37,634 bases of DNA. Source: Candidatus Zipacnadia bacterium. GTDB taxonomy: Bacteria > Armatimonadota > Zipacnadia > Zipacnadales > UBA5352. Below are positions 13,640 through 22,750 of this stretch, piece after piece (position 1 is the stretch's first letter; each line of letters opens with the position of its first letter). The stretch lies in the NCBI GenBank assembly GCA_029821265.1, contig JALGTR010000014.1:1-37634 (forward strand). Reading direction: 5' to 3'. Under the pieces are notes generated by a model. That model was not told where the DNA came from. It made no database searches and saw only the letters and a program-made list of their open reading frames with translations. A program made the position numbers and the translations under genes.

Positions 13640-16597
13640 CTACCAGCCCCACCGCACGATGAACGGAACCTTCGGGAAAAGCGTCTTCAGCAGCGCCATC
13701 ACCGACGGACTGACCTGCGGCGAGATCTCTGTGCGCCGCTGCAGATAGCCCTCCAGCGGCGTCTCGCGGCCCGTGACGAAGCGCGTGATCGTCTCGTCAT
13801 CTGTGTGCAGGCTGACGTCGGTCGGACGCGGGTCTGCGTCCATCACCCGCACCACGCCCGCCTCGATCGCCAGCCCCGCCCTCAGGCGCCTGCCGAGCAC
13901 CATGATCCGCCCGCGCCACTCGGCGAACGGCGTGTCGGTGAGCCGGCGCTCGTACAGCGGTCGGATCTCGCTGAGCAGCGCCGTCAGGTCGCGGATGCCG
14001 AACATGTTGACGTCGCCGGTGCTGGTGATGGAGTACCCCGCGCGCGAGAGCACGTCGCGCAGCAGATGGGCGTCGGTTGACAGGTCGCAGCGGGCGCTTT
14101 GTGCGCCCGAATCCGCAAGCAACTGATGCAGCCGGGCAACCAGCGCCAGGCCGATCTCGGGTCTGTTGTCGGCCTGGCGATCCACCGCCACGTCGATGAT
14201 CCGGGCGTGCTCATCTGGCCCGGTCGTCGCCAGCGCCACGCCGATCAGGTTCCCCTCGCGCTCCGCCAGCGACGCCCGACTGCCCTCCCCGAGCTCGGGA
14301 ACCGGCAGTGGGGAGATGGTGAACGCGCCCTCGTGATAGTCGATCAGCAGCCGGCGCACCGCGTCGCGATCCCCGTCCGCCATCGGTCGAATCGTCACTG
14401 TGTCGGGAGGGCTGCAGGGCGTGCCGATGCTCAGCCGCTTGCTCGCCCTCTCCCGCTGGTCCATGTCCACGTATCCGAACTCCGCGTAGAGTGCGTGCGC
14501 GTTGTTACGTGTGCCGGTGTTGAGCGCGAAACACGAGCAGCGCATGGCTTCGTCGTGCTGCATCGCGGTCTCAAACGCGAGACGCGACAGCCCGCTGCGC
14601 CGCCACTGCGGGGAGGTATGCACCCAGTCCACGTAAAGCCGCCTCGCGAAGTTGCCGTGCGGAAACCCCGCCAGCCCACTCTCGCAGATCACGTTCGCGA
14701 CCTTGTAGCCCTCAACTACAGGATGGACCTCCAGCGTGTCCGTAATCTTCACATCAAGCTCACCGATCCGCTCGCCGTCCCTGTTCACGCCCGGCAGAGA
14801 GAGATCCGGCGCATCGACACCGTGCTTTGAGAGGAGGTGTCCGGCCATCAGCCGGAAACGCACGTCCTGTCGCGGCGCGAGCTCCACCAGCCGATCAGCA
14901 GCGTCCTCAATGCCCGCCGAGAGTGCCTGGAGCGCTGCCCAGGCCGCCTCCGCGTCATCCTCCCCGGCCATCAGCGTCTGGAGACGCTCCGTCGCTCCGG
15001 CATCCGATGCGCTCGACCGGCGGAATGCCTCAACCCGCTCTCGCGCATCCTCCGGCAGCGACGCGCGCTCCTCATCCGGGAGCCGCGCAAGGTCCGTCAG
15101 CGCCTCCATCCGCCGCGACGCCTCGCCATTCATCGCGCCCGCGACCAGCCGGGCCCGCAGCGCATCCGCAAGGCACTCGTCGTCGGGATCGATCAGCGGG
15201 AAGTCGTGGACAGTTGTGCCGATCCCGCGCAGCATCGGCGTCAGGTCCTCGCCTGCCGCGCGCGAGAGATACCACGCTGCGCGGTCGCTTTCCCAGGCGT
15301 AGGATCGCGGCAGCTCGTAGTCCTCGCGCCGGGGCGGCATGATCTCAAACAGCCGGCGCAGCAGGTCCTCGCCGTAGGCGCGCTCCAGCTCCTCGAGCAG
15401 CCACATGCCCTTCGGGTGCCATTGCAGCGTGGCCCAGTACATGCGTGCGAGGTCACAGGCGGTCCGATCCGGATCGGCCTCGGCCAGCAGTTCGCGGATC
15501 ATCGTCCGGCGCCGCCGGGCCTCATCCTCGTAGCCGAGGTGTTCGATGAAACGAAGCGCGAGGTGGCGCAGCAGGGTATACTCCGGCAGCAGCGTCACAA
15601 GGGTGCGCGCGGTGTCCATGTCGCGCATCTTCCATAGCATCAGTGAGAACGCGACGTTATATCCCAGCGCTGCATCCGCGCCGGCCGCGCCGATGACTGG
15701 ATCAGACTCCCACACGTCAGGGAAGACCGCCGACTGGAGCACCTCGATCTGCATCGGCGTCTCCCACCGGTCTCCGATGATCCCCCGCATGAAGTCGTCC
15801 GCCGCCCACACGAGGTCTGCGACGTCGCTGGCTCGCTCCGCCACCGGCCGATCGCACAGCAGTCGCAGGCGCCGCTGCTGGCAGACTACCGCGGGCTCGC
15901 CGACCTCCCCCTCGATTGCGCCCCCGTCACGTTCGCCGGCGCCTGCCGCCAGCCAGCGGAGCAGCGGCTCGGTATGCGCCAGCAGGTTCAGGTGGTCGCA
16001 CAACGACCCGAAGACGCATACCCGTCCGTCGCCGTATGTCGCCAGCGCAGCCAGCGGTTCACCGCTGTCTCGATGGGCCAGCAGCGGTCGTGCGCCATCG
16101 GGTGTGGCAAGAGGCGCCCACGTGCATATGCCGGGCCGCTGCGGCCCGAAGCCCTCCAGTACATCGTCAAGCAGCGTCGCGTCCTCGGGTCGGTACCCGC
16201 GTCGGAACTCGCGGTCGGGGCAGGTTGCGGCCGCACACTCCTCGGGCGCGAGGAAGCGGAAGCCCAGCCGCGTCGCGATCGCGTTCGCCGGAAGCTCAGA
16301 GGCGGGCGCATCTGCGATCAGCTCGAACCACGGGGCCGAGGAGGCCAGCAGCAGTCCGCCGCCGCCGGCAACGAACCGCTCGATCGCGTCAAGCTCGGCC
16401 GGGTCGAACTGCGTCGGGGCAAATCCGTCCACGATCGCCACGTGGTACCGTTCCAGCAGCTCGCTCGTCAGCCGCTGGCGGCAGATCGTGGCGCGGAAGG
16501 GGCCGCCGGCGAGCTTGCGTCTGGCCTCCCGCCAGCCCGAGTCGTGGAAGTGGTCAACGAGGACGCGCAGTGGCGCGTCCCGCGGTGGAAGCGTCAC
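13640..16597 (-). CDS. 985-aa multidomain protein: N-terminal ThuA/glutaminase-like region, degenerate M60-like middle, C-terminal tandem GNAT plus SCP2-like (Eis-like) region
   Basis: N-terminus 'LDAIERFVAGGGGLLLASSAPW'; GNAT-like 'ARRLYVDWVHTSPQWRRSGLSRLAFETAM..NAHALYAEFGYVDM'; second GNAT-like 'VTIRPMADGDRDAVRRLLIDYHEGAF'; C-terminal 'WRGRIMVLGRRLRAGLAIEAGVVRVMDADPRPTDVSLHTDDETITRFVTGRETPLEGYLQRR' (SCP2-like). Confidence 0.65.
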   Translation of the reverse strand: MTLPPRDAPLRVLVDHFHDSGWREARRKLAGGPFRATICRQRLTSELLERYHVAIVDGFAPTQFDPAELDAIERFVAGGGGLLLASSAPWFELIADAPASELPANAIATRLGFRFLAPEECAAATCPDREFRRGYRPEDATLLDDVLEGFGPQRPGICTWAPLATPDGARPLLAHRDSGEPLAALATYGDGRVCVFGSLCDHLNLLAHTEPLLRWLAAGAGERDGGAIEGEVGEPAVVCQQRRLRLLCDRPVAERASDVADLVWAADDFMRGIIGDRWETPMQIEVLQSAVFPDVWESDPVIGAAGADAALGYNVAFSLMLWKMRDMDTARTLVTLLPEYTLLRHLALRFIEHLGYEDEARRRRTMIRELLAEADPDRTACDLARMYWATLQWHPKGMWLLEELERAYGEDLLRRLFEIMPPRREDYELPRSYAWESDRAAWYLSRAAGEDLTPMLRGIGTTVHDFPLIDPDDECLADALRARLVAGAMNGEASRRMEALTDLARLPDEERASLPEDARERVEAFRRSSASDAGATERLQTLMAGEDDAEAAWAALQALSAGIEDAADRLVELAPRQDVRFRLMAGHLLSKHGVDAPDLSLPGVNRDGERIGELDVKITDTLEVHPVVEGYKVANVICESGLAGFPHGNFARRLYVDWVHTSPQWRRSGLSRLAFETAMQHDEAMRCSCFALNTGTRNNAHALYAEFGYVDMDQRERASKRLSIGTPCSPPDTVTIRPMADGDRDAVRRLLIDYHEGAFTISPLPVPELGEGSRASLAEREGNLIGVALATTGPDEHARIIDVAVDRQADNRPEIGLALVARLHQLLADSGAQSARCDLSTDAHLLRDVLSRAGYSITSTGDVNMFGIRDLTALLSEIRPLYERRLTDTPFAEWRGRIMVLGRRLRAGLAIEAGVVRVMDADPRPTDVSLHTDDETITRFVTGRETPLEGYLQRRTEISPQVSPSVMALLKTLFPKVPFIVRWGW

Positions 16598-16631
16598 CCT
16601 CAGTCACCTCCCGGGCACGGGTCGCCCGGAG

Positions 16632-17087
16632 CTACCCGCCCTCGGTGTGCCAATCGAAGGGGATCTCGGGATCGAACGGGTCGCGCCGAAGCTCGTCGGG
16701 ATCCTCGCGGTTGTAATGCTCGGTCGGAGCGTTCAGCATCACCGCGGTCCGGCCCTCAAGCGCCATGAACCCATGCCACACCAGCGGCGGGATCTGCACC
16801 ACGATCGGGTTCAGCTCACCGATGACCAGCGACATTGTCTGGCCACACGTCGGAGAGCCCTCCCGGTCGTCATACAGCCCCACCTTGGCATTCCCGAAGA
16901 GCACGCAGAAGCTGTCCGTCTGGATCTCGTGGCAGTGCCACGCCTTCACGATGCCCGGAAAGCACGCCGATACGTAGACCTGCCCGAAGTCGATGAATAT
17001 CTCGTCATCATCGCGCAGGATCTCCATCAGCCAGCCGCGGTCATCCACATGCCGCGTGAGCCTCTTAATCCGCACTCCGTCGATCAT
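16632..17087 (-). CDS. RmlC-like cupin (dTDP-4-dehydrorhamnose 3,5-epimerase family)
   Basis: 'DDRGWLMEILRDDDEIFIDFGQVYVSACFPGIVKAWHCHEIQTDSFCVLFGNAKVGLYDDREGS...VVQIPPLVWHGFMALEGRTAVMLNAPTEHYNREDPDE'. Confidence 0.88.
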   Translation of the reverse strand: MIDGVRIKRLTRHVDDRGWLMEILRDDDEIFIDFGQVYVSACFPGIVKAWHCHEIQTDSFCVLFGNAKVGLYDDREGSPTCGQTMSLVIGELNPIVVQIPPLVWHGFMALEGRTAVMLNAPTEHYNREDPDELRRDPFDPEIPFDWHTEGG

Positions 17088-18445
17088 GAGCCGTTCTCTC
17101 CCGCGATTCGCACGGCCGGCATCTGCACTCCCACGGCATCTCGTCCGAAGTACTGATTCGCCACGGCCGTAATGTCCTCGCGCGTCACCGATTCAGCTGC
17201 GGCGATCGCCTCGTCGGCACCGCCAACGCCAAACATCGCGCGCCGCGCGAGATACACCGCCTGTTGCGCCGGCCGCTGCGTGGCGAGCCGGTGCTTGTTG
17301 ATGACCCGTCTGCGCGCGCGCTGCAGCTCCTCGTCAGTCACCGACTGCGTCCGCAGCGCCCACAGGTGTCTGACCAGGCCCGCGCGCGTGCGCTCTACGG
17401 ACATCGGCGCGCACAGCGCATGCATCGCGATGTAGGAGTTATCAGCCTCGGGCACCGAGAGCGTGCCAACCGGGTAGTGCTCCTGCAACAGCCGCGAGGG
17501 AACCGCCAGACCCAGCGCCTGCAGCAGCCCCACGTCGCGTCGCAACCGCCCGCCGACGCCGCCCAGCAGCTCCGCGATCAGCTCGCCTGCCGCCCGCAGC
17601 TTGTCCCCGTAGCCCGGCAGCGGCGCGCCCACAACGAGCGAAGCCTGCACCAGTCCCGCGCTGTCGTCCACCTCCACCCGCGAGTCGCTGGGGAGGGCAG
17701 GCCACTGCGCGGGCTCAGGCGCCGGGGAGGTGGGCACCTGGCCGAAGACCTGCGTCACCGCACTCGTGATCGCCTCCGGCGTCATCGGCGCGACCACGCA
17801 CAGGAACGCGTTCGCCGGCACGTACTGCTCGTCCCGGAACTGCTGCAGCGCCTCCAGGGGGATCTCCGAGAGATGGGCGGGATCGCCCTGCAGCGGGCGG
17901 CCCATGGGGTGATCCCCGTACAGCGCCCTGCGGAACAGCTCGAACGTGGCCTGCACGGGAGCGGCGTGGGACATGTCCCAGCCGCGCTGCACCATCCGTA
18001 CCGCCTCAGCGAGCTCCTCCTCCGTGAGCTCAACGCCAAACGCCTGCCCCGCCAGCAGCTCCAGCGCCTCGCCAAGCTCATCGGTCTCTACCGCGACGGC
18101 GACCTCGACGAAGTCCCAGTCGGTGTTCACGTCAAAGCCCAGGGATCGCGGGTGGACAAACGCTGACAGCGGCCGTTGCGTCCCCTCGATGGCATCATGG
18201 GCCCGATTCACCATCGCCTGCTGCAGGACCGTTCGCGCGCCCTCAAGCCCTTCCGGCTCATCGGCGACCGACGACTCGATTACCAGCGCGATTCCCGAGA
18301 GGGTCGCCTGATCGCTCTGGGTCGCCAGCACCGTCAGGCCGTTGGGCAGCACCGTCTCGGCCGTCGGTCCCGCCCACGCTGCCGTCGTAAGCACGACACT
18401 CAGCATGACCATGGCCGCGAAGTGGAGGCTCTTCATCTCGCTCAC
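17084..18445 (-). CDS. M16 family peptidase-like protein lacking the HXXEH motif (non-catalytic subunit)
   Basis: Exported; 'TVLPNGLTVLATQS...' M16 fold pattern, but the position of HLLEH reads GARTVLQQAMV. Confidence 0.85.
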   Translation of the reverse strand: MSEMKSLHFAAMVMLSVVLTTAAWAGPTAETVLPNGLTVLATQSDQATLSGIALVIESSVADEPEGLEGARTVLQQAMVNRAHDAIEGTQRPLSAFVHPRSLGFDVNTDWDFVEVAVAVETDELGEALELLAGQAFGVELTEEELAEAVRMVQRGWDMSHAAPVQATFELFRRALYGDHPMGRPLQGDPAHLSEIPLEALQQFRDEQYVPANAFLCVVAPMTPEAITSAVTQVFGQVPTSPAPEPAQWPALPSDSRVEVDDSAGLVQASLVVGAPLPGYGDKLRAAGELIAELLGGVGGRLRRDVGLLQALGLAVPSRLLQEHYPVGTLSVPEADNSYIAMHALCAPMSVERTRAGLVRHLWALRTQSVTDEELQRARRRVINKHRLATQRPAQQAVYLARRAMFGVGGADEAIAAAESVTREDITAVANQYFGRDAVGVQMPAVRIAGENGS

Positions 18446-19785
18446 GCCTCCCCCGCCGCGCCCGGACGTGTCTCGGGCCGGATGATCGCCAGCGTGTATG
18501 CGTCGGGGTCCAGATACTCCTGCGCGACCTGCTGCAGCTTCTCAGGCGTGATCGCCCGGACGCGATCGATGTACTCCACGGCCAGCGTGTAGTCCGCTAT
18601 CGCCTCGTAAAAGCCGAGCGATCCTGCCTGATCGGCGTAGGATTCATTCGTGAACGCATACCCGATCTCCAGCACGCGCTTGGCCTCGGCAAGCTGCTCC
18701 TCGGTGAGCCGCTCGTTACGCAGGCGGTTGATCTGCTCGATGATCGCCGTGCGGGCCTCCAGCTCCTTGTCCGGAGGGGTCAGCGCGGTCACGATGATCA
18801 GGCCCGGATCGCGCTGGGTCAGGAAGTCGCAACTGGTCATTAGCGCCAGCCCCTGCTCGTTGAGCGCCTCGTGCAGCCGTCCGAGCTGCCCCTCCCCGAG
18901 GATGCTGTAGATGAGATCCATCGCACAGACGTCGTCGAAGTCTTCGACCTCCGGGGCGTGCCACGCGAATGACACGATCGTCGCGTCGCTCGGACGCGTC
19001 TCGACCGTCACGCGCACGTCCTCGAGCGGCGGCTCGGAGGGAAGCTCCGGCAGCGTCATCGGCTCGCCGGCCTTCTGCCCGAACAGCTCCTCGACTGTCG
19101 CTGTGAGGCCCTCCGGATCGACGTCCCCCACGACCACCAGCGCCATGTTCCCGGGCACGTACATCCGCCCGTAATAGTCCAGGAGATCTTCAGCGGTCAG
19201 CTCTGCGACCTGCTCCGGCGTGCCGCCGATCGGTCGTCCGTAGGGGTGCTCGGTGAAGGCGGTCTCCCACAGCAGGTCCTCCAGCGCACCGCCGGCCGTG
19301 TCCGCGACATCGATCAGCTCGCGAGCAACGATCTCGCGCTCGCGATTGACCGCGGCTGCTGGCAACTGTGGCTCCCAGACCGCCTCGGCCAGCAGCTCCA
19401 GCGATTCGGCGAGATACTGGCTGGCGACCGTCACCGTGATGCGCGTGAAGTCGCGGGTCGTGTTGGCGTTGATGTAGCCGCCCATCGACTCGATCGCCGG
19501 TCCGATCCGTTCGTTATCGCGCAGATCGATCGCCTCGAAGAGCATATGCTCGAGAAGATGTGCGGCGCCGACCTGTTCATCGGTCTCGTACGCCGAGCCT
19601 CCCCGAATGTAGAGCGCCGCCGACGCCACTCCCCACTCATCGTTGTCCTTGATGATCAGCCTGAAGCCGTTGTCCAGCGTCCGGTCGCTGATTCTGGACG
19701 GGTCGAGGATCGGGGCGGCGCCGGCGGTCGCGCTCAGGGCTGCCAGCAGCAGCGCGAGACCGAGCAGGCGCTTTATTCTGCGCAC
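18442..19785 (-). CDS. M16 family zinc metallopeptidase (HXXEH present)
   Basis: GTG start at 19785 preceded by GGAAGGAG; 'EQVGAAHLLEHMLFEAIDLR' plus downstream 'NREREIVARELID', 'YYGRMYVPGNMALVVVGDVDPE'. Confidence 0.92.
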   Translation of the reverse strand: MRRIKRLLGLALLLAALSATAGAAPILDPSRISDRTLDNGFRLIIKDNDEWGVASAALYIRGGSAYETDEQVGAAHLLEHMLFEAIDLRDNERIGPAIESMGGYINANTTRDFTRITVTVASQYLAESLELLAEAVWEPQLPAAAVNREREIVARELIDVADTAGGALEDLLWETAFTEHPYGRPIGGTPEQVAELTAEDLLDYYGRMYVPGNMALVVVGDVDPEGLTATVEELFGQKAGEPMTLPELPSEPPLEDVRVTVETRPSDATIVSFAWHAPEVEDFDDVCAMDLIYSILGEGQLGRLHEALNEQGLALMTSCDFLTQRDPGLIIVTALTPPDKELEARTAIIEQINRLRNERLTEEQLAEAKRVLEIGYAFTNESYADQAGSLGFYEAIADYTLAVEYIDRVRAITPEKLQQVAQEYLDPDAYTLAIIRPETRPGAAGEA

Positions 19786-19892
19786 GTGGAATCTCCTTCC
19801 TTCGCCGTCAGACCCCAGAGGATCAGGGGAAGTGCCTCGCCGAAGTCCGCCTGACGGAAGTGCCTCATGCGAGCTGTCTCTGGTACGAGAGC

Positions 19893-19934
19893 GGGCCCCT
19901 CCATGATGGGCCATCGCGTGGCCCAATGGGGCCC
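19893..19934. other. Long imperfect inverted repeat in a divergent intergenic region
   Basis: GGGCCCC-tCCAT-ga-TGGGCCA-tcgcg-TGGCCCA-ATGG-GGCCC; nested arms with small bulges. Confidence 0.6.
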
Positions 19935-20114
19935 TCCGGCAGGATACAAGGGCCTCTTCGCCGCGTCAAGTTGACCTCCCTCCGTGCTCTGACCCCGCTA
20001 CACGGCGCGGTCTGCCTGCCCTGTTGCGCCTCACCGAAGGCCTTCGCCCCACGCCCATCGAACTTTCCGCACGCGCACCTGCGCTCGCATGCCGTCGTTC
20101 CCGGAGGTCTCGCA

Positions 20115-22598
20115 ATGATCGGACGTCTGCCGCTGCTCGTAGCGTTGCTGCTCCTGACCGCCGCATCCGCCCAGCCCACACTCTTTGACAGCTTTCAGTC
20201 CGCCGACCTCGAGGAGCACTGGACGATCGATGCCAGCGCAGAATCCGAGGTCACAATCGATCCGGAGCGCGAGGTGGTTCGTCTCCGCACCCTCGACAAC
20301 CGCTACAATCACATCGAGACGGACCTGCCGGCTGACATCTCCCGCGTGCAGGTGGACGTGCGCAACATCAACGACACCTCCGCATCATGGTCGCCGGGCG
20401 TGATCCTCTACTGGGATGAGGACGCGTGGATCCAGGTGATGCTCAGCCTGACCTATTCGCTGCGCCTCAACGCCCGCGGTGGCCCCGAGGAGCTTGCGGT
20501 CGGCAATCTCGCGCGGATCACACCGGGCACCTGGTACCGCGTTGTGTTCGAGCTCTCCGCCGACCAGGTCCGCGTGCTCTTCGGGGAGGCCGATGGTGAG
20601 CTTCGGCTGGTCCGCAACCTGCCACGCTCCGACGCCTGGACCGGCGCTCCCCGCCTAATCCTCGGCAAGGGCTACATGCCGAAGACTGATGGAAATCCAG
20701 ACTTCGACAACAACTACTACCAGTCAGCGCGCGTCACCGCGGTCGAGTACGACAACGTGATCGTCGGGGACCCGGCACCGGTGGCCGAGCGCATCGCGGC
20801 CAGCGTGGCGGCCCGCAAGACCGGCGGCGAGCACGACCCGACGCTGCTGCGCGTCGCCTTCTGGCCGAACATCACCAACCCGCAGGCCGAGAGCACCATC
20901 TGGTTCGCTGACGGCGCGTGGCAACGGCTTGCGCTGATCTACGCAAATCTTGACCCTGAGGACACCGCGTTTGATCTGCGCTTCGAGGTGGAGCTTCCCG
21001 ACGGCCTCACGCTTGAGAGCGCGACATTTGGCCCCATGGCCGTTGAGATCGAGCGCGAGAGCACCGACGAGGGGGTGCTCTATGGACTGACGCCCGAGGG
21101 TTTCGCGCTCCCGCCCGCCTTCAGCGGCGTGGATAACGAATCAGGGGAGCCGCCCGGCTGGTTCGCGTGGCCGCGCAGTGCGCTCACGCCCGCGCTGCAT
21201 CTGCACTGCGTCGCCACCGCGGAGGCCGATGGCCGCGCTATTCGCGCCCGCGCGCTCGCCGAATCCGGCGCAGGCCCGTGGCGGGAGATGTCCGTCCGGG
21301 TCCTCGATCCGCTGCCGGCGCTGCGCCCCGGCCCGCCGCAGCATCTTGGCATCAGCCTGTGGGGCGGCCGTGAGGCGCACCCGGGACCTGAGCGCGACGA
21401 GGTCCTCGCCCGACTCATGCCGCAGTGTGCGCGTCTGGGCGTCCGCACGATCCACACGGACGGCGGTTCCGCTGTCGTCTCCGCCGTCCGCGACGCGGGG
21501 ATCCGACCGTTCCTGCACTCGTGGTGGCATTACTCAACCCAGTGCCCGCCGAGCTTCCAGCCCACAGAGGCCGAGCGGTGCACAGACCCGGGGCGCATGT
21601 CGAACTTCTGCCCGCAGGTCATCGCGCGACAGGACGGGACGTACGCGGAGTTCCTCGCGTCGGTTACCGACAGGATGCGCGAGACCGAATGCGTGGGCTT
21701 CATGCTCGACTACGAATGCGCGATGCCGCTGTGCTTCGACGAACGCTGCCGCCTTGCATTCATCGCCAACACCGGCCTCGAGGACGTGAACTGGCCGGAG
21801 GATGTCCAGCCCGACGGCCGCTACCGCGACGCATGGATCGGGTTCCGCTGCTGGCAGGGCGCGATGTACGTCAAGGCCATACGCGACGCGGTCTGGGAGG
21901 CCCTTCCCGGCGCGCCGATGCAGGCATGGGTGGCAGGTTACGACTACGACAATACCATCGCCCGCGCCACCATCGATGTCTCGAAGGCGGCGCGATTTCT
22001 GACGGAGGTCGAGACGCCGCATTACACACTCCCGGCCGACTACTCCGACATGTGGTTCGAGGATGCGGGGATCGGCAGCGTTGAGGCGGGGATCGACACG
22101 GTGCAGGACACGCTCGAGGTCATCGAGATCCCCCAGATCTTCTGCTCATCGATCATCTACCCACTCGGCTCAACAACCCCGTGGAGCGATCCGGCGATCC
22201 TCGATGCGCAGATCCAGACGATCATCGCCCAGGGCGCACGTGGCGTGTCATTCTGGGGCGGCCACTTCGACGGCGCCCTCGACGGCCGCTACATGCACCA
22301 CCTCGTAAAATGGCACAACCTGCTCGCGGCGGCGGGTGATTTCCTGTGGCAGGGCGAGCGTGACGATTCGCTGGTGCAGACCGATCCGGCCGCCTCGCGT
22401 GATCTGCGAGCGCATGCGTGGTCGCTCGACGATCGCATTCTGATCGCGGTCATCAACCTCTCGCAGCAGCCGCGAGAGGTGCGCATCACCGCCGCCGGCT
22501 CGGCGCCGCGCGATCTTCTGTCGGCCGACGCTGTGCCGCTGGAGGCTCCCGTCACCGTCCCGCCGCTCGACGGCCGCTGGCTGGTGCTCGACCGGTAG
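20115..22598 (+). CDS. Exported putative glycoside hydrolase-like protein (N-terminal concanavalin-like module, TIM-barrel-like domain)
   Basis: Start MIGRLPLLVALLLLTAASAQPTLFDSFQSADLEEHWTIDASAESEVTIDPEREVVRL; later 'LGVRTIHTDGGSAVVSAVRDAGIRPFLHSWWHY...CVGFMLDYECAMPLCFD', C-terminal beta-domain. Confidence 0.65.
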   Translation: MIGRLPLLVALLLLTAASAQPTLFDSFQSADLEEHWTIDASAESEVTIDPEREVVRLRTLDNRYNHIETDLPADISRVQVDVRNINDTSASWSPGVILYWDEDAWIQVMLSLTYSLRLNARGGPEELAVGNLARITPGTWYRVVFELSADQVRVLFGEADGELRLVRNLPRSDAWTGAPRLILGKGYMPKTDGNPDFDNNYYQSARVTAVEYDNVIVGDPAPVAERIAASVAARKTGGEHDPTLLRVAFWPNITNPQAESTIWFADGAWQRLALIYANLDPEDTAFDLRFEVELPDGLTLESATFGPMAVEIERESTDEGVLYGLTPEGFALPPAFSGVDNESGEPPGWFAWPRSALTPALHLHCVATAEADGRAIRARALAESGAGPWREMSVRVLDPLPALRPGPPQHLGISLWGGREAHPGPERDEVLARLMPQCARLGVRTIHTDGGSAVVSAVRDAGIRPFLHSWWHYSTQCPPSFQPTEAERCTDPGRMSNFCPQVIARQDGTYAEFLASVTDRMRETECVGFMLDYECAMPLCFDERCRLAFIANTGLEDVNWPEDVQPDGRYRDAWIGFRCWQGAMYVKAIRDAVWEALPGAPMQAWVAGYDYDNTIARATIDVSKAARFLTEVETPHYTLPADYSDMWFEDAGIGSVEAGIDTVQDTLEVIEIPQIFCSSIIYPLGSTTPWSDPAILDAQIQTIIAQGARGVSFWGGHFDGALDGRYMHHLVKWHNLLAAAGDFLWQGERDDSLVQTDPAASRDLRAHAWSLDDRILIAVINLSQQPREVRITAAGSAPRDLLSADAVPLEAPVTVPPLDGRWLVLDR

Positions 22599-22750
22599 AG
22601 CGCGTGATCGGGCGGAGGGCTCAGGCCCGCTCGAGTGGAACCACCCGACAGTGCCGGGACCGCGAAGCGCCCGGACCGTGGGCGGCGCGTGTCCTGCTCC
22701 GCCCACTGCTGCGAGCTGCGCCACAAGTCGTCGCGCTGACAGGAGGCCAT

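Noticed and set aside
15546-17156. 536-aa plus-strand ORF
   Set aside because: Antisense to the chimera and cupin genes; Ser/Arg-rich low-information sequence.
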